A stretch of DNA of 64,000 nt, taken from contig ML677472.1 of the NCBI GenBank assembly GCA_007922305.1, positions 625,814 to 689,813 on the forward strand. The letters are read 5' to 3'. Positions within the stretch are counted from its first letter, which is position 1. Every line of letters begins with the position of its first letter. The notes beneath the pieces are model-generated. The model did no database searches and was not told where the DNA came from. It was given only the letters and a program-made list of their open reading frames with translations. Below are positions 12,510 through 27,200 of the stretch, piece by piece. The translations under genes and the position numbers were made by a program. Source of the DNA: Dermatemys mawii (Eukaryota; Chordata; Testudines; Dermatemydidae).

Positions 12510-15500
12510 CCCATTGGGCTTCTATCCATTCTCCCCACTGTCCCAAAACCTCCACTGGCATTATTTCCTTACCCCTCTTCAGTTCTCTATCCTCTTCACT
12601 GATTTCCTAACTACACGTTCCCCTTTCCCTTTGACCAACTGCTAATTCTTGATGGACTTGCTCCACTTGACCCCCCATCTTCTTCCTCATCCCAGTTGCT
12701 AGTTCATCTCTTCTGACCTTGGTAATCTGCCTTTCCCTGTGATTCTCCAAGCTGAGTCCCTGGGAAAGATATTCTTCCCCTTGTGCTGCACTTTGTACCC
12801 AAAGCTCACCCCTTCTGATCCACTTCCCCTCTTTTGTTCCATCCAAGAACCTTCTTCTCTGCGTAGCTCACTGCTGTCTGAGGGTATTGCTCTGCCATGC
12901 TGTGTGTCAGTAACAGGCACATGGTAGGACTACACACAGGACTGGATTGTGTCAGCACCGTTCTCCCCTTGTGGGGAGCACTTGGGAGTGTGTGGAGTAC
13001 ACATGTGTGCATGTGCAGGGGGAGGGATGGGAGGTTAGGCTACACAGCACCCCATCAGTGGCACTATATAGGTAAGTTGCCCATTGTCTTCAGCAGGCTT
13101 GTAATCCACAAGCATCCATCCACTGGAACCTGCTGAGAGCCCCACTGTATAGTGCAACGTCTCCCCCTTGGGGTCTGATTCACAAAATGCAGATATGTGA
13201 AAGGATAAATTCATACATCGGTCTTATTCTCCTCTCACAGTGGTAAGAATCAGGAATAAAACCAGCATAAGACAGAGGAGAATCAAGTCAGATTTTATCC
13301 AGACCAAAAGAAACAAGTTATATTGAAACCCTAGTACTAAACTTAAACCAGAATCCTGGATCTAAACAACTTCAAACTTTGAGGGTGGGTGATGGAATTT
13401 GGTCCACATTTTGTGTCTTCTGTCCACTCCTGCTGAATACATGCTACTTTGGAAACACACAGCATAGTAACTTGACACTCTGGGGATCATGTTAGACCCC
13501 AGGGTCCTGTCTAAATGCCCCCTTTAATTATTTTTGTCTTGTTTTGGAAATATTTGAAGTGCATTTCCATGCTGGTGAAAGCTACTAGGCTTACTGGGCC
13601 AGAGACTGAAGCCTTCTGCTTATCTAATGCAGGGGTTCTCACCCTTTTTCTTTCCGAGGCTCCACAAACATGCTATAAAAACTCCATAGCCCACCTGTGC
13701 CACAATAACTGGTTTTCTGCATATAAAAGCCAGGGCCAGCATTAAAGGGTAGCAAGCAGGGCAATTGCCCAGGTCCCCACACCACAGAGAGCATCATGAA
13801 AATAAATTGCTCAAGCTTCTGTTTCAGCCCCAGATGGCGGGGCTCAGTGCCCTGGGCTTCAGACCTCTGCAGTGGGACTTCAGCTTTCTGCCCTGGGCCC
13901 CAGCAAGTCTAACACTGATTCTGCTTAGTGGACCCCCAAAACCTGCTCTCAGCCCCTGAGGGAACCCCAGACTGCTGGCTGAGAACCACTGATCTAATGC
14001 GTGGGGACAAGTTTTCCCAGCCACATACAACACCCCACCAAATCTCTGCATACTTGGTAGTATGTGAGAGAAAAAGAAGAATTCAGGCTCTGTAGTCAAC
14101 TCAGACCTTGGCCTCTCTGTTGAGACTGCCAGGTAGGAAAGTGACTTCTGGGATATCTGCATCTATCCATGAAGAGCTGGCTGAACACATCAACTCACTT
14201 CACATTGAGCGGCACTTGAATTGGGACCATTGGGACTCTAATGGGACCAGTGCTTAGCCAGCTTTGTCCTAAGCCAGGTTGGAATCTGTCCCAATCTCAT
14301 TCCTTGTGTTGTGACGCTGTCCCCTTCTCTTTCTCTGTAGTGCGCAGTTCCCTCATAGGTAGGTGTATCATAGAATCACAGAAGATTATGGTTGGCAGAG
14401 ACCTCAGGAGGTCATCTAGTCCAACCACCTGCTACGGGTGGTCAGAAAATTTTAGTCAAACCAGCTTTTCACTGGAAAATGTTGTTTTGATTAAAATGTT
14501 TTTATTAAAAAAATCCTATTGATTTCAACAAAAAATGATTTTGAAAAAAAAAATGGAAATCTGTTTTTGTGACCATGTCCAAGTGTCCCATTTTGACATT
14601 CCAGGGATGAAATGTTTTAGTTTTTCATGTTGAAACTATATTTTGTTTTGAAATTTACTGTATTTTATATAAAAAATAATAAGAGGGTCAAAATTTAAGC
14701 AAAGCATCTCAAAGTTATCAAAACAAATTGTTTCAACTGACTTGAAATCAATGTTTATTTGAAATCTCATTTTGTGAAAAATGCCAAAATTTTGATTTTG
14801 GTCCTGATTCCATATGAACATTTTTTTGAAATCTTGAAACTTTTCACAGGATGGAAAATCCATTTTCTAACCAGTTCTTGTGTATACACACATGCACATG
14901 CATGCACATCCACAAAGGACATGGAGAGGGGAACTCACCTGAGGTACCACCGGTCCCCCAGTCCATACTCCCGTCCACAGATCCCAGAGCGAGGCCAGAG
15001 GCATCGTGGGAGTTTCCGTTCCAGCATGACAGTAGTGGCAACAACCTTCCCAAATAAAAATGAGGGAAAGGAAAGTAAGTAAAAAACCCCAAAGCGCTGA
15101 AAAACCTCACTTTGAAAATCATTGACGCCTCCATGAGCAGAGTTTAGAGGCACTGAAGGAAAGAGAGTCAGCATCTCTATCCTGTCTACTGAAGCGTTGC
15201 TCATTATTTTTGCTTTAAATTCACCAAGGGTTGAGCAAACTATGGACCATCTTCAAACAACAGAAAATGGAATGTTGTTCTTTCTTACACATGGTGGCAG
15301 AGAATAAGCCAGCCAGTGCACCATCTATAGGAAATGCAACTGTGCTTATGCAAATATTACAGTCATGAGCAGGGTGAGTGTCTAGGAAACTCAACCATTA
15401 AACTTCAAGGCAAGAGGTAGCAGAAAAAGGTATAACATGATCCAATGGCTAAAAATTGAATTGAAATACATTCAGACTGGAAATAAGATGTACATTTTTA

Positions 15501-18161
15501 ATGGGGAGAGTAATTAACCATTGTAACAATTTACCAAGGGTCGTGTGGACTCTCCATCACTCACAATTTTTAAATCAAGATTGGATGTTTTTTTTTTCCC
15601 TAAAGGATCTGCTTTAGGAATTATTTAGGGGAAGTTCTATGGCCTGTGTTCTATAGGAGGTCAGACTAGAGAATCACAATGTCCCTTCTGGCCTTTGAAT
15701 TTGTGAATTTATGAGGAGTGTCAGTGAGTGAGGAATATAAATGGGGTTGGGATGGATAAGAGAGGACAAACAGGTTTCTGAATGGTGGTTTGAAATTATA
15801 TGGAGGTGTGGATAGGGCACAAAGAGACAGAAAGGGTAGTCCAGATGTCAGGAGCTGCAGAGGAGAAGGCTCTCACACCGAGAGTGCTCATATTATGTGA
15901 AGGGACAGAAAAGATGGTACTTGATATGCAGACAGAATGAGACAGAAGACAGATAGGTTGGACCAGACCTATAGAGGTGGTGGTGAGTTAAAGTGGATCT
16001 TGAAATGAACGGGAAGCCCAGCCCATGGAACTGTGTAAGGATGAGGGTGATGTGGCCACTCTTCTTTTCACTGCAGGAGTGAGTAGCTGAACCTATCAGC
16101 ACTTCCACCAGGGCCAACTCTCCCCATTCTGTACTGGCCAGATCTCTCCATTGCATGGCCTAACACGACCGAGCCCTTACCTGTGCTCTCCAAAGTTCAT
16201 CCCGCTCATGGGCCACACGCCAGTGGGTGTCTCCCATCATGGCAATGAGTAGGTTGAGCATGAGGAGGGTGGCAATGACGGCAAAGGCAAAGTACACCAC
16301 ACTGTACATGAAGGGCAGGTCCACGCTGTAGTTGGCAGGCCCATCAATGATGGTGAGGAAGAGCTCGAAGGTGGTGAACAGAGACATGGGATAGCTGTAG
16401 AACTGGCCCAGCTCTGTGGGGTTCTCTGTCTGGAAGATTATGTAAAAGGCTGGAGGGGCACAAGGAAAGGAAGAGAGAGAAAGTTACAATAGCAATAATT
16501 CCCAGTGAAAATAATAATGCCCTGTGAGAATCTGAGGGGTGAGATCAGAATGGGGATTCTTAGAGTATAAGATCTTCTGAACAGGGATGATGTCTATCTG
16601 CGTGTGCAACTCCCAGCATGATGAGAGCTCATTCCTGACTGGGGCCTTTGGGCTTTACAGTAATATAAGCAATTAATAATAAACAAGCCATAACACAGCA
16701 GAAGGCCATGCTGGGGAAAGTTCTAGCATCATTGCCACAGAAATATACTCCTGAGAAAATTCTGCACCAAAAAAAAAAAAAAAAAAAATTCTGTGCTAAA
16801 AGAATAAAAATTCTGTGCACAATATTTTAAAATTCTGCAAAATTCTGCAATTTGATTTGTCCACAAATAAATGTGGAGGTGCCAGCACGGCAGTGGGGAG
16901 CACAGTCCACTGGCTGCAGGGAGGTGGGAGATCACACTGCAGACCCCACCGCCCCCAGGACATAGACTTGGTGGTGGGGCTGCACCCGATCCTGACACAA
17001 CATAAGGGCTGGGCCTACTCCAGAAACACCCCGGGGCCCTGAAACTCCACACATGGCGCATCAGATTGGGGCAGGCAGGCTTAACCCAGCAGGATCCAAG
17101 TATGGAGGGGTTTAGTATGAAGGAATCCAGGAGTGTCCATGCTGCTGGGGAGGGGCACATGGCCACTCTAGCATTTTCCCTTTGCGTCCCCATCAGAAAG
17201 TCATTTTTCTGTGGAAAAGCAAAGAAATCTATGGCAGATATTAATTCTGCATGCGAGCAGTGGGGCAGAATTCCCCCAGGAGTAGAAATAGAAGCCATGT
17301 GTTGTCACAGCCCTAGCTGTCACTCTCATAGAGACATGGTGATGCTAGGCTGAATTACCCAGATAAGACATGGAAAGACAGCGAAGGGAATATAGCCTGG
17401 TTTACAAATTATGGTCTCACCTGATGAAAAGCCAAGTATCACCACTGCCATAAGCCAGCAGAAGCGCATGAGGTCTCCAAATATCATCTGCAGAACAAAG
17501 AGACAGATATAGTTGTCAGGAGACCTGACTTTCCCACCAACCCAGGGACCTTTCCCCCTTTTCACTGTGCGATACTAAATATATCTGCTGTTACAGGTAT
17601 GTTGAAGAAAGGAGCATCAGAAAGCCCTTATGGCTAACACCTATGTTCAGTGGAAAAGGCATGTGTCTTTCCCCTATGGGCAAGACTTGAGTTCTTCCTG
17701 TCACAGAAAATACCTCATTCCCACATTCTAATATAAATCCTGTTGAAAGAAGTCTGTGCTTCTGGTTTCCCCAGTCTGGACTTGTGTACTGGGATCAGTC
17801 TCTATGTAACAAGGCTGTGTTGTCCTTACCTTCTGAATCATGATGGTGAAGGGTCCCAGCATCTGAAAGCCTCGTGCGAAGTACATGACATTGCACCAGC
17901 CCAGCACCAGGGCGAAAGACATGGGGACCACCTCTCCAGTGGTGCTGGTGAGACGCATCACCATGGTCACCAGGATCATACAGGCATAGGTGATGCTGTA
18001 GAGGAAGAGGGAGAGCCAGGAGGATTAGCATAGGAATCACATCAACCTTCTTTCCTTTCTGTTCACACACAGGTGCACTCTATCCCACATGTAGATGAAA
18101 ACTGACTAGTAATACATCTTTATGCTTATTTGTGCCTTCTCACTTGCCTGGCTGTCAGGCA

Positions 18162-18203
<42 letters not shown>

Positions 18204-21200
18204 TGATGCAGAAAGAGAAAGAAGCAAAGAAAAGCAACACCCAGAAGAGAAGAGAGGGCAGGTCTAATGATAAGGTAAAGGACATCTGGATAGAAAATGA
18301 GAGAAGCTATTTATGAGATTTGAGGAGGTGGAACCTCACATAATGACGTGGAATGGTCCTCCCAGGATGGTTTGTCCGAAGTACTTGGTGGCTCCAACTC
18401 TAAGGATATCTGGAATCTAAGAGAAACACTCTGTTAAATTTGGGGATCAGATGGGTTATGCACAAGGAGATGATCAGAACGATATTTTCCAATCTACATA
18501 GAGTTCTGTTCATCCATTGATCTTAATTTAACAGCTAATTTTCCTGGATATTCAGGAAATGCAGCCACATATGGGGAGGAACATGGAGGCTATTTAAGAG
18601 CACAGAGCATTAAACAAACATCCCAGATCCAGATGGGGCTACATTTGGCCAAACCAGTGGGGCCAACACCCTAACTCTTCTCTGAAGTGCCTAAAATCCT
18701 TACTGCCAAGTGGTCACAATCTCAGTTTCAGGTCCTATCTGATAGATGGTACTTCCAGTAGCATAGTGCTCCACAGGACCCTGCTGAGGCACTATGGTTC
18801 AAAGAATGGCCCCTACTGAGTCACCAACAAAGGTCAGTCTCTGTTTAGCTTAAGTAAGAGCTCTCTTGATTAGAATCCAGGGCTGTATGGCTCAGATTGT
18901 TGCCCTTACCTCCAGGATCAATATCACCACAGCTCCAATTACTGTGATCAGCTCCCCAACCAACCTGAGCTCATCCTCATATGTCACATAGGATTCCTGA
19001 AAGGAGAAAAAGAGGGGCTACTAATTGGTGTGGGAGAACACTACAGTATCTGGAAAGGCCACAAGAGCCGTCCAGGTCCAGCTCGACCACCTGAGACATC
19101 AGGACACAGAGCATTTCCCCAACTGTATTCCCTCCCTCCCTGGGTGAGGAAATGAAAGAAGGCCTAGCCACAGACACTGAGGTCAGGAGACAGTAGGATT
19201 TCCCTGACAGGTCAGTCTGGTGCCCCCAATCTGACTCATGTGGCCCTCCAATCCCCATACACAATGCACCTGCAGCATTTTCTGGATGTAGATGGTGTTG
19301 TCTCTGTCATTCGTTTTGTTTTCTGATCGAGCTTTCAGAGGTCGGTAAACACAGCACATGGTGAAGCAAATCATGTACAGCACGTAGAACAAGGCCAGGA
19401 AACAGAAATAGGGATGTCCATACATATTCCACTTCAGGCTCACCAGCTCCTTCACAGGTGTCAGGTCTAAAATCTGACGGGCCTGAGAGAGAGAGAGAGA
19501 GAGGTCGGTTATTAGCTGTGAGACACATTGGTTTATGGGCACTCTCTGCACTAGTTCCTGGGAGGACACAAGCTAATTTCTCCAAAGGCCTCTCAGCATG
19601 AGGACCCTACATTCATCTCATTCACAAGTGAATTCTCAGGTCAAGTTGCATTAGCCCAGTGCCCATAAGACTGTTGGACAAAGTGCTAAGAAAATAGGGA
19701 ACACCTTTGCACTTTGGTTTTATTCATTAAGAGGGAAGGAATGTGTGTGTCTGTGTGTGAAGGAGGGTGTGTGTGTGTGTCTCTGTGTGTATGTGTTTCT
19801 GTGTGTGTGTCGTGTGTGTTGGAGAAGATGGAAACGTAGGGACATTAACTTAACTACTTTGGAACTCTGCACTTACTCTCCTGATGTGTTGCTCTGTACT
19901 GCTAACTTACTACTGGGCTCTAGCCCAGAGGTGGACATATTTCTGCAGTGATTGAATGACCCCTATAAAATGTGTGGGGCTGTCAGACACTACAGAAAAG
20001 AAACTGTATTCTTGAAAACAGTAATAAATCTAAATTTTATGATTTCCTCCATCTAGAAGGATCTCTACCTCTTTTATGAGACATTTTACACACTGTAGGA
20101 TGTGTATACAACAGGGATGGGCTAACCTCACGATATCAGTGGTTTCTGAACCTTGTGAACTGTTCTGGAGGTTCATAGGGTGCACAAAACTAGTTTAAAT
20201 TTGTGAATCTTCTTTCCCTGTAATTGGAAGTTGTTTTGAAGACGGACTCTATTAAAGCTACAGGTAACCTGTGTTATATAAGAGACAAGACACCTTTCAC
20301 TGTGAAAAACATAATCCAGTCATTAAAGGAAAGGACTTTCGGTTCTATTTCCAGTAGTGGCACAGATTTCTCAAATGATCTTGTGTAAGTCACTTAAGTC
20401 AGTTTTCAGACAGTGCCTCAACTTAGGCACCTAAATAAATGGCATGTTTCCCAAAGGCACTTCTATTGACTTCACTTGGACTTGTGTGCAGTGTAATTGC
20501 AGCTGTGTCAGTCTCAAGCTACCAAAGAGAAAAGGGTGGTGAGGTTATATCTTTTCTCTCTCACCAACAGAAGTTGGTCCAACAAAAGATATTACCTCAC
20601 CCACCTTGTCCCTTGCAGTTCTGGGAATTCTGCATCTGTGGAAAACTTGTCACCAAAGCTGAAAAATTCTGCCCTTAATGTCTCTGCCCCTTTTTCTCCT
20701 CTGTAAAGTGGGTAGATACTTCTCATAACACTTATCTCTTAGTGTTGGTGGTTTGAGAGGCTTGTGGTCAGAGCTTCAGAATTGCTTAACTCCCCTTTAA
20801 GCCTCTAAATGAAGAGGTCAAATTTTCAAATGTGCTCATCACCCAAAAGCTACCATTGAGAACACTGCAGTGCATCTCCTCAGCAGCACAGGTTATAGTG
20901 AGCATATGAGGCCCGTTCTCCACACTGGCTTCCCTTAGAATCATGAATCAAATTCAAGGGCAGAGGGCCCATTCTTCACACTGGCTTCCCATGAATCATG
21001 AATCAAATTCAAGGGCAGAGGGGGGTGGTGGTGGGGTTCCGGGGTGGTGGTTGCGGGGGTGCTCTGGAGGGGGCAGACAGGGAGCGGGGTGGGTTGGATA
21101 GAGGGTGGGATACTGGGGTGGTGGTTAGGGGTGGGAGGGTGGATGGGGTTGGGGCAGTCAGGTGACAGGGATCAGGGGAATTGGGTAGGGGGTGGGATCC

Positions 21201-24200
21201 TGGGGGGGTGGTTAGGGGTCTCTGGAAGGGGCTGTCAGGGGACAAGATGGGGGCAAGGGTTGGATGGGTTGGGGAATCTGAGGGGGCATCCAAGAAGCGG
21301 GAAGGGGGAGGGGGACAGATTGGGGACAGGGCCTTCCCTACCAGGCCCTCTATATAATTTTCTAAACCCAATGTGGCCCTCGGGCCAAAAGGTTTGCCCA
21401 CCCCTGCCTTAATAGGTTTCTAAAGTCCTCATATCAAAGATTTTGTTGGCATTAAACCAATTATCTCTTTTAGGAGAAAAAAGGGAGAGGGCTGGAAGAC
21501 AGCTGACTGGGAAACACAACAAAAGAAAAACAGTCCCGAAAAAACAAGAGAAACAAGTGATAACTATACAAAGGGTTTGGCTTGTTTGTTCACCGCCAAG
21601 GAGTTCATAGATATAAAATAATCCCATAAGTGTACAGCAATCTTTTTATTGAGGTTTTAACTGCAAGAGTAAAAATAACACTGCACTGTTTTTTTAGTTT
21701 TCATATGTGAGTTTCTTCCACGGCAATAATAATGCATCTACAGGCTATTACAAAACTGAAATCAAGCCTGTAACTACAGAATGAAAAAAAGAAAAAATTT
21801 CACAGATCTGCTATAGGATCAGACTGAGAAAAGCAATTACAGCTTTTCAGTCATCAATGCTTAACACATCCTTTTGCAAAGATTCTGACTTATAGATAGT
21901 TCTTTCATAGAAACATTCTGGTACATACTCTTATGGGAAAAGTCATAGAATTTAAAAGGTATGAGACAATAGGTTTCTATAGATATGTCTCTAAATGTCC
22001 TGTCTAATGTAACAGACAATGAGACATGTTCTATAGAATTTCTTTACCAATATATAATATTTGTTAGAGAATTGTGTCCCTGCTCTAGAATTGTACAGTC
22101 TGGTTAAAAGTTTTTAAAGGAAGATATAGACAGACTGTCTGACTTCATAGACATGGCCCATAGAAAGGAGATATTTTATTTAATTGAACTGAAACACAAA
22201 GCGAAAAGATTGACACAAAGGCCATTCTCATCAATAACATCACTGTAGTGATGTAGGTCCTGATCCTAAGCAGGTATAAATTATATATTGGAAAGAAATT
22301 CTGTAGAACATGTCTCATTCTCTGTTACATTGGACAGGGCATTTAGAGACATTTCTTAGAATCCTATAGCTCAACTAATGTAAATGGACTGATGCTGGTT
22401 TATTCCAGATGGGCCCTAGGGCTCAGTTTTTCTCTCCAATATGTGAATGTAACTCCCACTGACTTCTGTAGAAAGTACACCCATGTATTCAAAGGCAATA
22501 TTAAGTACGTAGCTGATATGTTTATGGTGGATCAAATCCTGCTTCAAAGGACAAGAAAAACAGTTTATACAGAGGTCAGAAATAACATGCTAAGGCAAGA
22601 GTCAAAGCCCACTGTATACTGCTTCAGCAGAAGTCAGCATATGATGTGGCATATGAAAGTTATCTACATATAAAAAAATGAACCTCAGAGAATGTATTTG
22701 TTTGCTTTTAAAGAGAGTTGGCCAGGTTAACAAACTCCTCACTGGCAAACAATTTATGCTTCGAAGAGTTCACAGTTGGTTTACTACTGAAGGGGAATGA
22801 GTTCTTTCTCCAAAAAGGAAGAAGGATCGTGGATTTCTAACTCATTTAGAATTAGTCTGAGTTATGACACTTCCTTGTAGAGACAGGAAGAGAATGACAT
22901 CTATTATTGTTCTAGGAAGGATTTTAAGTAATCCTATGATTTCCAAACATTTAGGATCATGATACATTCCTAGACACCCTGAAATGCACGAGTTCCTGAT
23001 ATCAGATATTTTTAGGGGCAAGAAGCAGGTAATTATTTCCAAATTGATTAGCAATGGACAGCAAACAAGATTCTTAGGCCAATAAAATATTATATTTACA
23101 TATTTTAAACAATCAGTACATTTGTTGCCCATTTGTTGCTGATACCCATTTGCTCCAGCTATACCAAGTCCTAGCTCTTTTCTCTAAGCCTGAGATTTTT
23201 GAATGAGATACTTGGAGATGTATGGAGCCAAATTCAGAAGCATAAGATGGTTACCCTGTTATAAATATAAAGGGAAGGAATTTGTGCCTTGGGGAAGTTT
23301 TAACCTAAGCTGGTAAAATATAAGCATAGGGGGTTTTTTATGCAGGTCCCCACATCTGCACTCCAGAGTTCAGAGTGGGGAAGAAAACCTGACATACTCT
23401 TACCCCTAGTTCAGACTCTCCAAAATCTATTTACAGGTGTACAGGGGAGTCCAAGTTTGGGCAGCATGTATACCCAGAAGCAGGAAAAAGGTGTAAATAA
23501 AATTAAGGGCTCAGAGGCTACTTTAAACTATACATTCTTACAATATCTTAGTTTTGTTTCTCTTGCTACACTCCTCTTCCAAGCCCTTACACCACTTCAG
23601 CTTAGACTTGATGGGTGCTGTGTGTGGGGTGTGCACAGCTAAGTTACATGCTGGCAAGTAGGTGTGAGTCTAAGGGCTTGTCTATAGAATGAGTTAAGTG
23701 TGTGGGAAGCTGGGCTGTAAATCTATAGCACACTAACTGGGTATATGAATCCTTTCCCTGTACCGTGCATTAAAAGTCCCTTAGAACCTCTACTTCACTT
23801 TGAAAAAGAGGTAGATCAAAGGTCACAAACTTTAAGTCTGCATCTATACTCTGAGCTAGGGATGAAATTTCCCTGTTTGCATACATACTAGCTCTCATCA
23901 GGTTAGCGTGAGTATAAATAGCAGTGTAGCCACAGTACATAGAATATTTTCTGTTTCATACACAAATTACAAATATTCACCTGAATACAGGTTTTTCTCT
24001 TGAAAACAATCTATAATAAGCTTAAAATCCTCTGGTTGCCTAAAATACTGGCAGTGTATTACTTAGGCCTGGTCCACACTAGCAGGGAGGGTCAACCTAA
24101 GATACGCAACTTCAGCTACGTGAATACCATAGCTGAAGTCAACGCATCTTAGGCCGACTTACCTCACAACCTCACGGCGGCAGTGGTTGACAGCAGGCTC

Positions 24201-27200
24201 CCCCGTCGACTCTGCCTTGCACCTTTTGGTGATCTGGAGTTCCGGAGTTGACGGGAGTGCCTCTGGGGATTGATTTATCGCACCCTGACGAGACACGATA
24301 AATCGGTCCCCAATAGATTGATCTCTATGCGTTGATCTAGCCGGTAGGGTAGACAAAGCCTGAGACTGAACTAGTCCAGTTATAACAGCAGAGGAGAGGA
24401 TTCTGTGAGCCTAGTACGGAGCTGAACCTAAATGACTATAAGGGAGTCTAAGATTAGCTTCTCCTGACCCCCTATCAACTGATGTCTATATCCCACTGAA
24501 CTGAGTGTCAGTGCAGGTTCTGCTCCTGACTGCCTTTACAATGTTGGGCAATGCACTTAGTGCAAAACTGTCAAAAGCACCTAAGTGATTTAAGAGCCTA
24601 GGGCCCATTTTCAAACGGGATTTAAGTGGGCTTTTTAAAATTTTACCTGTAATCTCTCTGTGCCTCTGCTCCCAGACATAAACATTTCTCCCATTCTTGT
24701 CCTTTTAAACTGCAAAAGGACACTGATTATCTCTTACTATGTATTTGTACAGTGCCTAGCACAATAGGGCTCTGATCTCAGTTAGAGCCTTGAGATACTA
24801 CTGCAGTGCAAATAACTTATAATAATGGAGTTACAGCAGAACAAAACTAGCTGTGTATGGTACAGAAGGGTGTGAATGGGAAATAGTACTTTAGCATTAT
24901 GATCCATATATGTATGGGATAGAAAAAGAAGGGTGAGTCTGTTAGTGCAGATTCTGACAAAAAAAGTAATTTTCAGCGTTTGAGAAAGCATGAGCCCATC
25001 ATGTTTTTCTCTGTTTGGGAAAATAGCTTTCTGGACATTATTTAGCTCATGGCACCAAGAATTGTGGATCTGCAAATGCATGCATGCCTTTGGAAGAGAG
25101 GAAGCCATCAGAATGTATTTTACATGTTTGAATTAGTCTCCTAGACTGGCTCTCAGGTAGTTTTTATGGATTTATTTCATAATGTATAATGTCCTCTCAA
25201 TGCTCACAGATACCAACACATGTAGGGATTTAAGGGATTCTGAATATATGAAAAAACTTAGTGAGGACAGCATATTTTCCCAGGGCTTCTAATGGCTGGA
25301 AAAGGCATCATTCATTTTTGATCTAGGACTATCTATTTCATAAATGTTTCTAGACTTCTTCTGTATGGAAATTACATAACATAACTAACAATGTGCTGGA
25401 TTTATTTCCCCTTTTTATAATTTCAGTATCTATTGATATTATCCATATATTAGGAGGCCTAGCTCATTGCTTGTTGATATCATTATAATTAATGCTTTAG
25501 GACACTAATTAATCCTTGAAGATGTTTGTGTTTTCTTGGTAAGGAAACCTGTTGTTAGAGGGAAACTTTTTTCCCCCCAACATCAAACCTGGATGGATTT
25601 TACCCATTTTTGTTTCAGAAGATAATTCAGAATGTTAGTTAATGAGGGACCTAATAATCAAACTTTGCATTTCTAAAGCACCTTCCAGCCCAGGATCTCA
25701 AAGCACCTCGATAACCATTAAGGTTAAGGCTCACAACACCCCATGATATAGGCAAGGAATTTTACAACTGCACAGAATACTTCTTATTTATGTCTTTGAG
25801 GCTACAGAATCGGAGAGCACCTTCTGCTGAATCAGCGACATCGCCTCCTGTAACATTAGCATCCTTGGCCATATTGAGCATGGCACACATCTGAGGCAAC
25901 ATTCTTTAAACCATCCTCTCAAACTGCAAGTCTATGGTGTAACTGCTGTGTAGAATCATATTTGCTGTGTCACAAAGGGTTTGCTGCATTTCACTTGTTC
26001 CCTGTCTCAAATGGGCAAGAAGTGCCAGAGCTTGTGGACTATATGGAATAGTTTCACAGCTAGAACTTTCAGTGTCCAGTTGGATTTCTCTTTTCATAAC
26101 AAACACTTTCTGTACAGAGCATCTGACCCCCTTCCTCCCTCCCACCCCAGTGTACCTCTCTCTTCTTGGTTGAAACAACGAGCTCCAGGAAGGACTGGTC
26201 TTCACCCCAGGAGTCAATTTCTGTGAGGTCATAGAGGACAGATGTCACTGGGCCAAAAGTCCACAGAGTGTGCTTTCGCTTCTGCATGAGGTGCTGAAAC
26301 ATCTGAAGGAGCAAGGAAAGGGATGGTGTGGAATCAGTCAATGCCGAAGATTTCATGCAACTTACAGTACACATATGCCAAATTGGTTAAAACAAGTTCT
26401 GCACTAAAATTAGGCAACCAGGTCTTTTTGCTGTTTTCATATCTTGCAAAGGTTTGCTTTTCTGTGACATTGACAAAATGGCTGTTGCTGCATTAACAAA
26501 CTCTACATCCAACCATCTGCCCTCCAACACACAGTGCTGAAGCCTTCCCTTGCTCAGCTGTCATTTTTAGCACTTTCAAGCAAAAATAAAAAATCATAAA
26601 AAAGGCAATTTTGGGGATGAAACGTGCTCATTTGTAAAAAAGTAGTTTTAGAAAATTAACTCCTCTCCCCACAAGTTCTAGCAGTTTCACCTTTTGTCAC
26701 AATATTTCACACAGATCTATCTGGGATGACAGTGGGGGCTGCTATTCTGGAAGACATCGATGGATATCAAACTAATACCTTGCCTACAGCAGTTGCCAAT
26801 AACAAATACTCTGGAGAGAGGCATTAAGTCCAAGTATTTACATCTATGTATTTTCAAGTATCTAGAAATGCAATACTATGGTGGGAGGGAAGGAATTTCT
26901 GCTTGATCCCCAGCTGATGATCAATTTATGCCCTTGAGTAGAAGAATTAGTGGCCATATAACTTAGCCTAGCTAGCTGGTGTAAATTAGCCTAGCCCAGC
27001 GGTCTTCAAAGTGGGGTGCACGAGACCACCCCCGGGGGTGTGCGAGATCCCGTCACCGCCATCGATGCCGCTTGGGAGACCACCGAACTCAGCAGCAGTC
27101 TATTTTTGTACCACTGAAATGCTGCCGCAGAAAGTGGAAGCTTTCTGTTCAGCGGCATTTTGGCAGACATACCTCGGGGGGGCCGCGAGTGGACGCCGCA

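Noticed and set aside
16729..17298. 189-codon minus-strand open frame as a gene
   Set aside because: It coincides with the hAT-like element at 16747-17283 and includes the translation of its A-run as poly-Phe.
20114..21406. One complete 1.3-kb hAT element spanning both 'cagggatgggc' at 20114 and 'gcccacccctg' at 21406
   Set aside because: The left end matches only loosely and the flanks (gtatacaa and ccttaata) are not a target duplication, so only the right end is called.
21009..21412. Pro-rich (minus) and Gly/Trp-rich (plus) open frames
   Set aside because: Both are products of the G-rich minisatellite; neither has a start context or homology.
23258..23400. Retroviral LTR fragment ('gttataaatataaaggg')
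   Set aside because: It recalls a turtle LTR-type repeat, but I could not find paired ends, a primer-binding site or coding remains, so it is not listed.
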